Source of the DNA: JAWXCF01 sp034440515
GTDB taxonomy: Bacteria > Bacteroidota > Bacteroidia > CAILMK01
NCBI GenBank assembly: GCA_034440515.1
Contig: JAWXCF010000044.1
Span: forward strand, 1 to 54,840
Direction of reading: 5' to 3'
DNA length: 54,840 nucleotides
A program made the position numbers and the translations under genes. Below are positions 26,265 to 34,980 of this stretch, in pieces (positions within the stretch are counted from its first letter, which is position 1; each line of letters starts with the position of its first letter). Under the pieces are notes generated by a model, which saw nothing but the letters and a program-made list of their open reading frames with translations, had not been told where the DNA came from and ran no database searches.

Positions 26265-26540
26265 CTAAATCCTATGCGCTTTATTTAAACAAGTAGGATA
26301 AGCTAATTGAATTATCTTTTCTAAATAAGTTATCATTTGGTTTTTACGATCATACACGTCCAATAAATAGTTAAATTTAAATCCTCTGAAGATTCCTTTG
26401 GCTTCTTCATATTCTAACAGTTCTTTGGTTTTCTTAAGTAATTTTTTTTCAGCTAAGTGTAAATCCATTAGCAGTTTTAAATTAATTAAGTCTAAATTTT
26501 CAACATTTTCCATTGTTTTAGTGGTAGTTGTATCTTTCAA
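26265..26540 (-). CDS. Small helical hypothetical protein
   Basis: I do not recognise this 91-residue protein. It is predicted largely helical, with a Lys/Leu/Glu-rich centre (LAEKKLLKKTKELLEYEEAKG) that could form a coiled coil, followed by an aromatic FRGFKFNYLLDVYDRKNQ. It has no signal peptide or membrane helix. ATG 26513 (MENVEN) is an alternative start to 26540. The tight convergence with lepA and clean frame support a real gene. Confidence 0.55.
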   Translation of the reverse strand: MKDTTTTKTMENVENLDLINLKLLMDLHLAEKKLLKKTKELLEYEEAKGIFRGFKFNYLLDVYDRKNQMITYLEKIIQLAYPTCLNKAHRI

Positions 26541-26628
26541 AAGATTCGCAAAAATTAAGCCATCACCAATTAAACCAAGGCTTATCTTAACTCGTTAATG
26601 ATTTTATAACATTTAAACTATTTAGTAA

Positions 26629-27345
26629 ATGACTCTATTAAGTGTAAACATTAATAAAATTGCCTTAATCAGAAATTCTAGGGGGTCAGACAAACCTAAC
26701 CTATTGACTGTGGCTCAAAACTGCATAAATTTCGGCGCACAAGGCATTACAGTGCACCCAAGACCAGACCAAAGGCATATTAAATATTCAGATTTGGATG
26801 TACTGAAGCAAAACATAAACGTACCCCTTAACGTTGAGGGATACCCAGATGAAGTATTTATGAATTATGTGATAGAAGTACAGCCTAAAATGGTGACATT
26901 AGTACCTGATAAACCTGATGCTTTAACAAGTTCTAATGGTTGGGATACCATTACAGCTCAGAAAAAATTAATCAATGTTTGTACCCAACTGGCAAATAAA
27001 GGTATTTCAACTTCTATATTCATAGACCCTGTAGAAAAAATGGCGATAGCAGCTAAAGATTGCGGAGCAGATTACGTTGAGTTGTACACAGAGTTCTATG
27101 CAAATGCATTTGAAACTGGCAATGAAATTGAAGTAATTGGGCGATACATAAAAACTACAGAGTCGGCCTTGAAACTAGGGTTAAAAGTTAATGCTGGTCA
27201 CGACCTTAATTCACATAACCTAAAATTTTTGAAAAAAAATATTCCTGATCTTAGTGAAGTTTCTATAGGTCACGCTTTGGTGATAGACGCATTGTACTTA
27301 GGTCTAGAATCTACGATAAAGAAATATTTAGAATGTTTAAACTAG
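26629..27345 (+). CDS. pdxJ: Pyridoxine 5'-phosphate synthase
   Basis: PdxJ condenses 1-deoxyxylulose 5-phosphate with 3-amino-2-oxopropyl phosphate to make pyridoxine 5'-phosphate. The 238-residue barrel starts LSVNINKIALIRNSRG and contains GITVHPRPDQRHI, NVEGYPDE, ISTSIFIDP and LKVNAGHDLN, which are family hallmarks. The length is normal. It indicates the DXP-dependent vitamin B6 route. A candidate promoter for the next gene, gcvP, follows the stop, so gcvP is probably transcribed separately. Confidence 0.95.
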   Translation: MTLLSVNINKIALIRNSRGSDKPNLLTVAQNCINFGAQGITVHPRPDQRHIKYSDLDVLKQNINVPLNVEGYPDEVFMNYVIEVQPKMVTLVPDKPDALTSSNGWDTITAQKKLINVCTQLANKGISTSIFIDPVEKMAIAAKDCGADYVELYTEFYANAFETGNEIEVIGRYIKTTESALKLGLKVNAGHDLNSHNLKFLKKNIPDLSEVSIGHALVIDALYLGLESTIKKYLECLN

Positions 27346-27369
27346 CCTAAGTATTAATACAACACTTAG

Positions 27370-27377
27370 TACCTTTG
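27370..27377 (+). promoter_or_regulatory. -7 box of gcvP
   Basis: TACCTTTG followed by CACC is a textbook TAnnTTTG box, 45 bases before the gcvP ATG at 27423. No clear -33 element is seen. Confidence 0.6.
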
Positions 27378-27422
27378 CACCACCATTTCATAACAATATA
27401 ATTTAGTCTTTTTACCAATAAT

Positions 27423-30269
27423 ATGCGTACATCGTCAGATCAGTTTGAGCACAGACATATAGGTCCAAATGCTCTCGAAATTGAAGAAATGCTCCAAGTA
27501 ATTGGTGTAGATTCAGTTGATGAATTAATAAATCAAACCTTACCAGCTGCTATCAGAATGCAAACGCCAATGGACATACCTGTTGCCTTAGGCGAGGAAG
27601 AAATGATGTTGGAGTTTAGCAAAATAGCTAGCAAGAACAAGGTAAATAAGTCTTACATAGGTCAGGGATATTATAACTGCTACACACCTGGCGTTATACT
27701 TAGAAATATATTAGAGAATCCAGGATGGTACACACAGTACACACCCTATCAAGCTGAGATAGCCCAAGGCAGACTAGAAGCCTTGATTAACTATCAAACT
27801 ATGGTTACGAACTTGACGGGTTTAGATATTGCAAATGCATCGTTATTGGATGAGCCAACTGCGGCATCGGAAGCTATGATAATGCTTTATAATGAGCGTG
27901 AAAAATCACAAGGAGTTAAATTCTTTATCGATAAAAATTGTTTTGCTCAAACAATTGATTTGATGCATACTCGTGCCATTCCATTTAGCATTGACTTAGA
28001 AATTGGCGATTGGAGAAGCTTTAAGCCATCATCTGATTATTTTGGTGTTTTAATACAATATCCTGATGCACAAGGCAATGTAAATGATTATACTGACTTT
28101 GCAAATGCTTGCCACGAAACGGGTACTTTAGTAGCTGTTGCAACTGACTTATTGGCCCTAACACTAATACCATCTCCAGGAGAATGGGGTGCTGACATTG
28201 CCTTAGGTAATTCTCAAAGATTTGGAGTTCCAATGGGTTATGGTGGACCACACGCAGCATTTTTTGCAACAAAAGAAAAATATAAAAGACAAATGCCGGG
28301 TAGAATTATCGGTTTGTCAATTGATTCTCACGGTAACAATGCTTATAGAATGGCATTGCAAACACGCGAACAACACATTAGAAGGGAAAAGGCTACAAGT
28401 AATATTTGTACAGCACAAGTTCTGTTAGCTATAATGAGTGGAATGTACAGTGTGTATCACGGTCCAAAAGGTTTAACTGCTATAGCTGAAACTACCCATA
28501 CATTAACCAATATACTTGCTGCTGGTTTACAATTTGGTGGCGTAACCTTATTAAATAAGTCTTGGTTTGATACATTAAGTATTGACACTACTGGTTTAAA
28601 TGTAGATGAGATTAAACAATCAGCGTTGTCACAGGATATTAATTTTTATTATACTCAGGGACAAATTAGGATTTCACTAGATGAAACAACTTCCCTAGAT
28701 GATGTTAACCGACTGTTAGAAATATTTGGCATACTTAGTTTTGATGCAAAAGTTGTAACAAGTTCTAACGATTCTTTGATGAAAAGAGAAAGTAATTTCT
28801 TATTGCACCCAGTATTTAACAGTCACCAAAGTGAGACTCAGATGTTGAGATACATTAAGCAATTAGAAAGTAAAGACCTTAGTCTAACTCATAGTATGAT
28901 AGCACTTGGTTCTTGTACAATGAAACTAAATGCAACTACAGAAATGAGACCCGTAACTTGGTCACAATTTGGCGGTATACACCCATTTGCCCCAGTAGAT
29001 CAAGCAGCAGGTTACACACAAATATTTGAAGAATTATCTGCATACTTAAAGCAGGTGACAGGCTTCCACGATATAAGCCTTCAACCAAATAGCGGCGCTC
29101 AAGGCGAATATGCTGGACTAATGGTAATCAGAGCATATTTCCAGGATAGAAATGAGCATTATAGAAACATTGCCTTAATACCTAGTAGTGCCCACGGTAC
29201 TAATCCTGCAAGTGCAGTAATGGCAGGTATGAAGGTCGTAGTTGTAAAGTGTGACGAAAGTGGAAACATAGACCAACACGATTTAAAAGAAAAAGCATTA
29301 GCACATAAGGAAGACCTTGCAGTTCTAATGGTTACTTACCCTTCTACTCACGGTGTGTTTGAAGAAAGCATTATAGAAATGTGTCAAGTAATTCACGACA
29401 ATGGTGGCCAAGTATATATGGACGGTGCAAATATGAATGCCCAAGTAGGATTAACCAGTCCTGGTCTAATTGGTGCAGATGTTTGTCATCTAAACCTGCA
29501 CAAGACTTTCTGTATTCCACACGGTGGGGGTGGTCCTGGTATGGGACCAATAGGTGTTGCAAAACACCTTACTCCGTTTTTACCAAGTCACGTTGAGATA
29601 AAAACTGGTGGATCAAAGGCTATCACTGCCATATCTGGTGCACCATTTGGTAGTTCTAGCATATTATTAATCAGCTATGCCTACATTAGAATGATGGGCG
29701 AAGTAGGATTAACAAATGCAACTAAAATTGCTATATTAAATGCAAATTACATTAAGGCAAAACTTGACAAATATTACCAAACACTATACGCTGGTAAGAA
29801 TGGACGTTGTGCGCACGAGCTAATTTTAGATACTAGAGTATTTAAAGCTGCAACTAATATAGAAGTTGAAGACATTGCAAAACGCTTGATGGATTATGGT
29901 TTCCACGCTCCTACGGTATCGTTCCCAGTTGCTGGCACCTTAATGATAGAACCCACTGAAAGCGAAAGCAAAGATGAATTAGATAAATTCTGTGATGCAA
30001 TGATTGCCATTCGTCAAGAAATACTAGAGATAGAGCAAGAAGTGTATGACAGAGAAGATAATGTATTGAAAAATGCACCACATACTGCATTTTCAGTTAC
30101 TTCAGACGTTTGGTCACATAGTTATGGAAGGCAAAAAGCTGTATTCCCACTACCCTACGTGAACTTTAATAAATTTTGGCCTAGTGTTGGTAGAGTAAAT
30201 AGCAGTTATGGAGACAGAAATTTATTCTGTATTTGCCCTCCAATTGAAGATTATCAGCACGCCGAGTAA
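27423..30269 (+). CDS. gcvP: Glycine dehydrogenase (decarboxylating), P protein
   Basis: The P protein of the glycine cleavage system, 948 residues, a single-chain form with fused N- and C-terminal halves. It decarboxylates glycine with PLP and passes the aminomethyl group to the lipoyl H protein. The PLP lysine is in HLNLHKTFCIPHGGGGPGMG, and FRHIGP-type start sequence appears as FEHRHIGPN. Gly-rich SSAHGTNPASA is also visible. The gcvT and gcvH genes are not in this window. A strong terminator follows. Confidence 0.97.
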   Translation: MRTSSDQFEHRHIGPNALEIEEMLQVIGVDSVDELINQTLPAAIRMQTPMDIPVALGEEEMMLEFSKIASKNKVNKSYIGQGYYNCYTPGVILRNILENPGWYTQYTPYQAEIAQGRLEALINYQTMVTNLTGLDIANASLLDEPTAASEAMIMLYNEREKSQGVKFFIDKNCFAQTIDLMHTRAIPFSIDLEIGDWRSFKPSSDYFGVLIQYPDAQGNVNDYTDFANACHETGTLVAVATDLLALTLIPSPGEWGADIALGNSQRFGVPMGYGGPHAAFFATKEKYKRQMPGRIIGLSIDSHGNNAYRMALQTREQHIRREKATSNICTAQVLLAIMSGMYSVYHGPKGLTAIAETTHTLTNILAAGLQFGGVTLLNKSWFDTLSIDTTGLNVDEIKQSALSQDINFYYTQGQIRISLDETTSLDDVNRLLEIFGILSFDAKVVTSSNDSLMKRESNFLLHPVFNSHQSETQMLRYIKQLESKDLSLTHSMIALGSCTMKLNATTEMRPVTWSQFGGIHPFAPVDQAAGYTQIFEELSAYLKQVTGFHDISLQPNSGAQGEYAGLMVIRAYFQDRNEHYRNIALIPSSAHGTNPASAVMAGMKVVVVKCDESGNIDQHDLKEKALAHKEDLAVLMVTYPSTHGVFEESIIEMCQVIHDNGGQVYMDGANMNAQVGLTSPGLIGADVCHLNLHKTFCIPHGGGGPGMGPIGVAKHLTPFLPSHVEIKTGGSKAITAISGAPFGSSSILLISYAYIRMMGEVGLTNATKIAILNANYIKAKLDKYYQTLYAGKNGRCAHELILDTRVFKAATNIEVEDIAKRLMDYGFHAPTVSFPVAGTLMIEPTESESKDELDKFCDAMIAIRQEILEIEQEVYDREDNVLKNAPHTAFSVTSDVWSHSYGRQKAVFPLPYVNFNKFWPSVGRVNSSYGDRNLFCICPPIEDYQHAE

Positions 30270-30302
30270 ACTTTTTCTTAGAAAAGTTATTCTTATTATT
30301 TT

Positions 30303-30339
30303 ACAGCCCAGACTATTTAGGTTTGGGCTGTTTATTTTT
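30303..30339 (+). terminator. Intrinsic terminator of gcvP
   Basis: ACAGCCCAGAC (30303-30313) pairs with GTTTGGGCTGT (30321-30331) with one G-T pair, loop TATTTAG, followed by TTATTTTT. Confidence 0.9.
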
Positions 30340-30355
30340 GAACACATTTGAATAA

Positions 30356-31198
30356 ATGAAATTAGTTACCCTTGATACAGGCAGATTTAAATTAGATGGT
30401 GGTGCAATGTTTGGAGTTGTGCCAAAAAGTCTATGGAATAAAAAAAATCCTGCTGATGAAAATAATATGTGCGATTGGGCACTAAGATGTTTATTAATTG
30501 AAGATAGAAATCACCTAATTGTAATTGATAGTGGAATAGGTAATAAACAGGACGATAAATTTTATTCTTATTATCACCTTAGTCAGACCAAATCAATTGC
30601 AGATTTATTAGCAGAAAGTGGCTATTCTGTAAATGATGTTACCCACCACATTATTACACATTTACATTTTGATCATTGTGGCGGTAGCATAGTAATGAAT
30701 GAAAATGGTGAATATGTACCTGTTTTTCCTAATGCACAATATATCATTAGCAGTCAACAATGGAGTCTAGCTAATGAACCAAATCCTAGAGAAAAGGCCT
30801 CATTTATATCAAACAATATAACTCCTTTAGCTAAGGCAAAAGAATTAACTATGATAACCCAAGACTCTAAACTAAGCGATAGAATATCGTTTAAACTAGT
30901 AAATGGGCACACCTCAGGTATGATTATTCCCCATATTTTGGTAGAAGAGAAAACAATTGTATTTGCTGCAGATTTATTCCCCTCCCATTGGCACCTAACT
31001 ATGCCTTGGGTTATGGCGTATGATACACAACCTCTTGTTACACTAAAGGAAAAAGAACATCACCTAAAAATTGCCGTGCGAGACAACTATTATTTATTCT
31101 ATGAACACGACCCTATTATGGAATTATCTAATGTGATCCAAAAAGAAAAAGGGATAAATGTTGGAGAAAGCTATAAATTGACAGAATTATTATCTTAA
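30356..31198 (+). CDS. MBL-fold hydrolase, lactonase-like
   Basis: A 280-residue metallo-beta-lactamase-fold enzyme. HLHFDHCGG is the first metal motif, NGHTSGM gives the next His, FAADLFPSHWH carries the bridging Asp, and YEHDP the last His. This arrangement resembles N-acyl-homoserine lactonases and related lactone hydrolases, but no lactone substrate can be claimed. The stop overlaps the bshB1 ATG by one base (TAATG), so it begins a four-gene operon with bshB1, an M48 peptidase and a barrel-like protein. Confidence 0.8.
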   Translation: MKLVTLDTGRFKLDGGAMFGVVPKSLWNKKNPADENNMCDWALRCLLIEDRNHLIVIDSGIGNKQDDKFYSYYHLSQTKSIADLLAESGYSVNDVTHHIITHLHFDHCGGSIVMNENGEYVPVFPNAQYIISSQQWSLANEPNPREKASFISNNITPLAKAKELTMITQDSKLSDRISFKLVNGHTSGMIIPHILVEEKTIVFAADLFPSHWHLTMPWVMAYDTQPLVTLKEKEHHLKIAVRDNYYLFYEHDPIMELSNVIQKEKGINVGESYKLTELLS

Positions 31199-31944
31199 TG
31201 AATCTAGATATTTTAGTTATATGTGCGCACCCAGATGATGCAGAACTCGGCTGCGGTGGTACCATAATGAAAGCTATTGATGCTGGCTACAAAGTAGGAA
31301 TTATAGATTTGACTGAAGGGGAAATGGGTACACGTGGCACAGCTGAAACTAGAAAAAGTGAAGCTGAAGAAGCTGCCAACATTATGGGAATTCATTTACG
31401 AGAGAACCTTGGATTTTCAGACGGTTTATTTGACAATGACCACAACCATAGAATTGAAGTAATTAAGAAAATAAGAAAACATACGCCAAGTTTAATAATA
31501 ACCAATGCTCCAGATGATCGACACCCAGATCACGGCAGGGCAGCACAAATGGTGAAACACGCAGCTTGGATATCGGGTCTAAAAAAACTACAAACTGTTG
31601 ATGAAGATGGTGAGTTTCAAGTAGCACATAGACCAGAACACGTTTATCACATCATACAATACAAGCTATTAACACCTAGTGTAGTTGTTAATATAGATGG
31701 CTATATGGATCGTAAAATGAAAGCAATATTAGCGTACAAAACACAATTTTTCAATTCTAATAACCCAGATGAAGCAACTACATTAATTTCAAAACCAGAG
31801 TTTTTAAATATGGTAAAGAGCAGAATGTACTCTGATGGTAACTTAGGATTGGTAGATTATGGTGAGGCTTTTATTACAGACTTTGTACCAGTTGTAGATA
31901 ATATAATGCAATTAATACCCAAACATAAAATTCTTACTTTATAA
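31198..31944 (+). CDS. bshB1: Bacillithiol biosynthesis deacetylase BshB1
   Basis: A LmbE/PIG-L-family zinc deacetylase of 248 residues. CAHPDDAELGCGG carries the His-Pro-Asp-Asp zinc motif, TEGEMGTRGT is typical of BshB1, and DDRHPDHGRA gives the second metal/substrate region. It removes the acetyl group of GlcNAc-malate in the synthesis of bacillithiol, the low-molecular-weight thiol of many Bacillota and Bacteroidota. bshA and bshC are not in the window. It is translationally coupled to the hydrolase upstream. Confidence 0.92.
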   Translation: MNLDILVICAHPDDAELGCGGTIMKAIDAGYKVGIIDLTEGEMGTRGTAETRKSEAEEAANIMGIHLRENLGFSDGLFDNDHNHRIEVIKKIRKHTPSLIITNAPDDRHPDHGRAAQMVKHAAWISGLKKLQTVDEDGEFQVAHRPEHVYHIIQYKLLTPSVVVNIDGYMDRKMKAILAYKTQFFNSNNPDEATTLISKPEFLNMVKSRMYSDGNLGLVDYGEAFITDFVPVVDNIMQLIPKHKILTL

Positions 31945-31951
31945 AAAGAAT

Positions 31952-34072
31952 ATGACATTCAAACACCTAAACATAATTATACTTTGCTTACTACATACTT
32001 CAAACCAAGCATTTGGTCAAGTTATATCAAGAGATTTTGCAACCATTATGTCTAAAGGTAATACACCTACTTACTTTATTGGTGCAAATTCTCAAAAGTA
32101 TACTGCTAATAAGTCAATAAATAAAAAACATAAATCTAATAAACAAAAAGATGATTTAAAGAAACTAATGCAAAACGACTATCTGATAGACGAACTATTA
32201 GAAAGTGGTAAAGTATTGTTTGGTGACACTACTACTGAATACTGCAACAGAATAAAGGAATTATTATTAAAAGAAAATCCTGAATTGAATGCAAGAGCTA
32301 AGATATACGTAGTTAAGTCAGCCAAAATTTCCTCATTCAGTGTAAATAGCGGTTTCATCTTTATAACTACGGCATTAATAGCTAGGCTACAATCTGAAGC
32401 ACAATTAGCTTTTATAATTGGTCACGAACTTGGTCATTTATCAGCTAAACACTTTATAAACTTTGGCAATGAGCCTAGTAAAATGTATGAAATTGACGGA
32501 AAATTAACTAATAAGTCTATTGAAGAAAGATTATTAAGCAGAACACCTTATGCACTGAATCAAGAATTAGAAGCGGATGCATTTTCAGCGAAACTATACC
32601 TCACGGCTAAGTATGATGTTAATGAAATAGTTAAACTTTTTGATGTTATTAAAGGCTTTAGCTTTCCTATTTATAACTCAACATTTGATTTTGCCTTCCT
32701 TAATTCCAAATATGTTATCATACCAGAATTCAATCTTACCAAAGAAATAAAAATGAATGTAGTAGATGAAAATTATTCAAATGAAGATACTATTTTGGTG
32801 CAAATAGGTCTTAGAAAATCTACAGTTTTGAATTTTAAAAATAGCAAAAATCAAAATGACGGTAAATTAATAAACATCATATCTGAAGAGATTTTTAATT
32901 ACAGTTCAATGTTGTGTAAGTATGAGCAAGTCCGTTTGTTGAATATAAATAGAGAATACATTGAATCTCTTTATCTCAACTTTGAATTACAAAAGATAGA
33001 TACATCCAGTAACTTTTTAATAAGAGAATATTTAAAGAGCTTGTATTGTATATCTAAATATACTACAGGAAAACGTGGAAATGAAGTAAGAAAAAATGAG
33101 GGCAAAGTAAGTGGGCAAATACACGCTTTATACTATTGGGCAAATAATACCAGAGGAAAAGAGTTCTGCATTATTACTAGCGTTAAGTTGTGGGAATATC
33201 ATTTAAAAAATCCTAAAAATCCTGAATATGTGGCTTGGTGTAATGATTTATTGAATGACATTGCTACCATTCACTTTACTGATAAAAACTTTTTTTATAG
33301 ATTTAAACCTAAAGACAGCATATTATACAAGAAATACGACATAAATGATTCGTATTTCGATAGAAATGAATATCTAAAATATGCATATGCGGACTATTTT
33401 TCTGACACAGCTTTTAATAAGGCTTTTCTTTCAGCCTACTTTATAAATGAAGAAACCAACAAACAGAAGGTTAAATTTCTAAAAACGAAGAGTAGAAAAA
33501 TTGTAATAGATCAAGCAAAATATTTAGTAATAGATGGTAGGAAAGACAATAAGATTGACCTAATTAATTCAGCATTGAAGAAAGATTTTTTAACTAAAGT
33601 AATCATTAAGGTAAGCAAAAACAGTAAACTCCCGATATACTTGCTTAATAGTGAGTCTTTTGTAGAAGATGGGGCAGATGCATTAAACAATCACAATATA
33701 TTATCTGAATATATAGCAGAAAAAAACTTGCACGATGAAATTCCCATCATTTTACACCTTGACTCTAATATTATAAAGATAAAAGAGTATTACGAGACTC
33801 CTTACTTTTCATACCCTGGTGTAGTCAACTTTAAGAAAAAGAATAAAGATGGATTTAAGCAATCTTTACTTTTATTATTCCCCCTTACTGCTCCTATCGG
33901 TTTTGCAAAACTACAATCGGGTAAAAATCTGACCATTATTTATAACTTTACCTATAATCTAGACAATGGAAAAAGGTATAGTACAGACATAAGCAACATT
34001 AGACTTCGAGATAGAAAAGACGTAATAACTTCTGTAATAGAAAAGTATATTAAAAAACTTGCTCTGCAATAA
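31952..34072 (+). CDS. Exported M48-family metallopeptidase with long C-terminal region
   Basis: A 706-residue protein. An N-terminal signal peptide (hydrophobic IIILCLLHTSNQAFG) directs export. The M48 domain holds HELGH at 158-162 in FIIGHELGHLSAKHF and the third-ligand motif ELEADAFSAK near 207. The following 480 residues have no motif that I can name; they are rich in Lys, Asn and Tyr and may bind partners. It likely acts in the periplasm, perhaps in envelope quality control like BepA or LoiP, which is inference. It starts 7 bases after bshB1 and overlaps the next gene by one base. Confidence 0.75.
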   Translation: MTFKHLNIIILCLLHTSNQAFGQVISRDFATIMSKGNTPTYFIGANSQKYTANKSINKKHKSNKQKDDLKKLMQNDYLIDELLESGKVLFGDTTTEYCNRIKELLLKENPELNARAKIYVVKSAKISSFSVNSGFIFITTALIARLQSEAQLAFIIGHELGHLSAKHFINFGNEPSKMYEIDGKLTNKSIEERLLSRTPYALNQELEADAFSAKLYLTAKYDVNEIVKLFDVIKGFSFPIYNSTFDFAFLNSKYVIIPEFNLTKEIKMNVVDENYSNEDTILVQIGLRKSTVLNFKNSKNQNDGKLINIISEEIFNYSSMLCKYEQVRLLNINREYIESLYLNFELQKIDTSSNFLIREYLKSLYCISKYTTGKRGNEVRKNEGKVSGQIHALYYWANNTRGKEFCIITSVKLWEYHLKNPKNPEYVAWCNDLLNDIATIHFTDKNFFYRFKPKDSILYKKYDINDSYFDRNEYLKYAYADYFSDTAFNKAFLSAYFINEETNKQKVKFLKTKSRKIVIDQAKYLVIDGRKDNKIDLINSALKKDFLTKVIIKVSKNSKLPIYLLNSESFVEDGADALNNHNILSEYIAEKNLHDEIPIILHLDSNIIKIKEYYETPYFSYPGVVNFKKKNKDGFKQSLLLLFPLTAPIGFAKLQSGKNLTIIYNFTYNLDNGKRYSTDISNIRLRDRKDVITSVIEKYIKKLALQ

Positions 34073-34803
34073 TGAAATCAATCAAATATTTTACATTATG
34101 TATTTCTAGCCTGTTATTACTAATAATAAGTTTGAAGTCTCACGCTCAATCTGGATATCTAAATAAACGAGGTATAATTAGCTATAATGCAATGGTTGCT
34201 CCAAATTTGAATTCACTGATTTATACTCAAGTTCCATTTATAGGCGATAAATTTATTTGGAAGCATCAATTCAATACCGATTACATTTATTCAAATAAAT
34301 CTGTAGTAGGTGCTAGTGTGGGCTACTATTACTCTAAGCCAAGTTATAATGCCGAGCTGAAAGATTTAAACCCACAGCGTATAATTATAAATGAGTACAG
34401 CTTTAGTTTGTATTTAAAATTTTATGGATTGTTTAAAACATCAGCTTACGCTCCGATTGGTGACTATTTTAAAATTGGTTTAAGCCAAAGCCTGATGAAC
34501 ATTAATGATAGATCGGGCTTTTTAGAGAGTAATCAAGCCAGTTCTGGTTATGTCCCTTCTGGCAATCCTGTTCAAGGTACCGCATCAGGCATTGGACTCT
34601 TAGCTAGTTACGGTAGCAGTAGAGTTATAAATGATAAATTTGTGCTTGATTTTGGAATAGAAATGAACTTCATACCTAATATTATGACCTCAACTAAAGG
34701 TATAACTTTTGTAAGTACAGCAAAAGCTGACAGAGTAAACACCTACGCTACTACTTCAGGCTTATTCCTATTTCGCGTTAGTTTTGGCAAGTTGGTTTTG
34801 TAG
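34072..34803 (+). CDS. Exported barrel-like hypothetical protein
   Basis: A 243-residue protein with a signal peptide ending SHAQ. The mature part alternates strands rich in Tyr, Phe and Gly, such as VVGASVGYYYSK, YSFSLYLKFYGLF and KFVLDFGIEMNFIP, and ends GLFLFRVSFGKLVL. This suggests an outer-membrane barrel, though the family is unknown to me. It is translationally coupled (TAATG) to the M48 peptidase, so the peptidase may process or assemble it. Its 3' end overlaps the convergent DUF5522 gene by 36 bases. Confidence 0.65.
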   Translation: MKSIKYFTLCISSLLLLIISLKSHAQSGYLNKRGIISYNAMVAPNLNSLIYTQVPFIGDKFIWKHQFNTDYIYSNKSVVGASVGYYYSKPSYNAELKDLNPQRIIINEYSFSLYLKFYGLFKTSAYAPIGDYFKIGLSQSLMNINDRSGFLESNQASSGYVPSGNPVQGTASGIGLLASYGSSRVINDKFVLDFGIEMNFIPNIMTSTKGITFVSTAKADRVNTYATTSGLFLFRVSFGKLVL

Positions 34804-34980
34804 TTTCCAAGTAGGAACGCTTTGCCATTGGTATGGACAATGTAAGCACATATTTCCACAGCATTTCCCTTTAGACAAATGGTATTTCTCAGTAAATACC
34901 AGTAATTCGCCTTCAATAAAATAATAATCCTCTTGGCTGAATTCGCTTGGTGTGGGTTGTGGTTTATTAAACTCTAGCAT
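34768..34980 (-). CDS. DUF5522 small cysteine protein
   Basis: A 70-residue protein whose core EGELLVFTEKYHLSKGKCCGNMCLHCPY matches, from memory, the DUF5522 family (28 residues: key parts FTEKYHL, GKCCGN, CLHCPY). Four cysteines in CC and CLHC could bind metal. Function is unknown. It overlaps the start-side end of the ABC exporter gene by 14 bases, so it lies downstream in the same transcript. Confidence 0.75.
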   Translation of the reverse strand: MLEFNKPQPTPSEFSQEDYYFIEGELLVFTEKYHLSKGKCCGNMCLHCPYQWQSVPTWKLQNQLAKTNAK

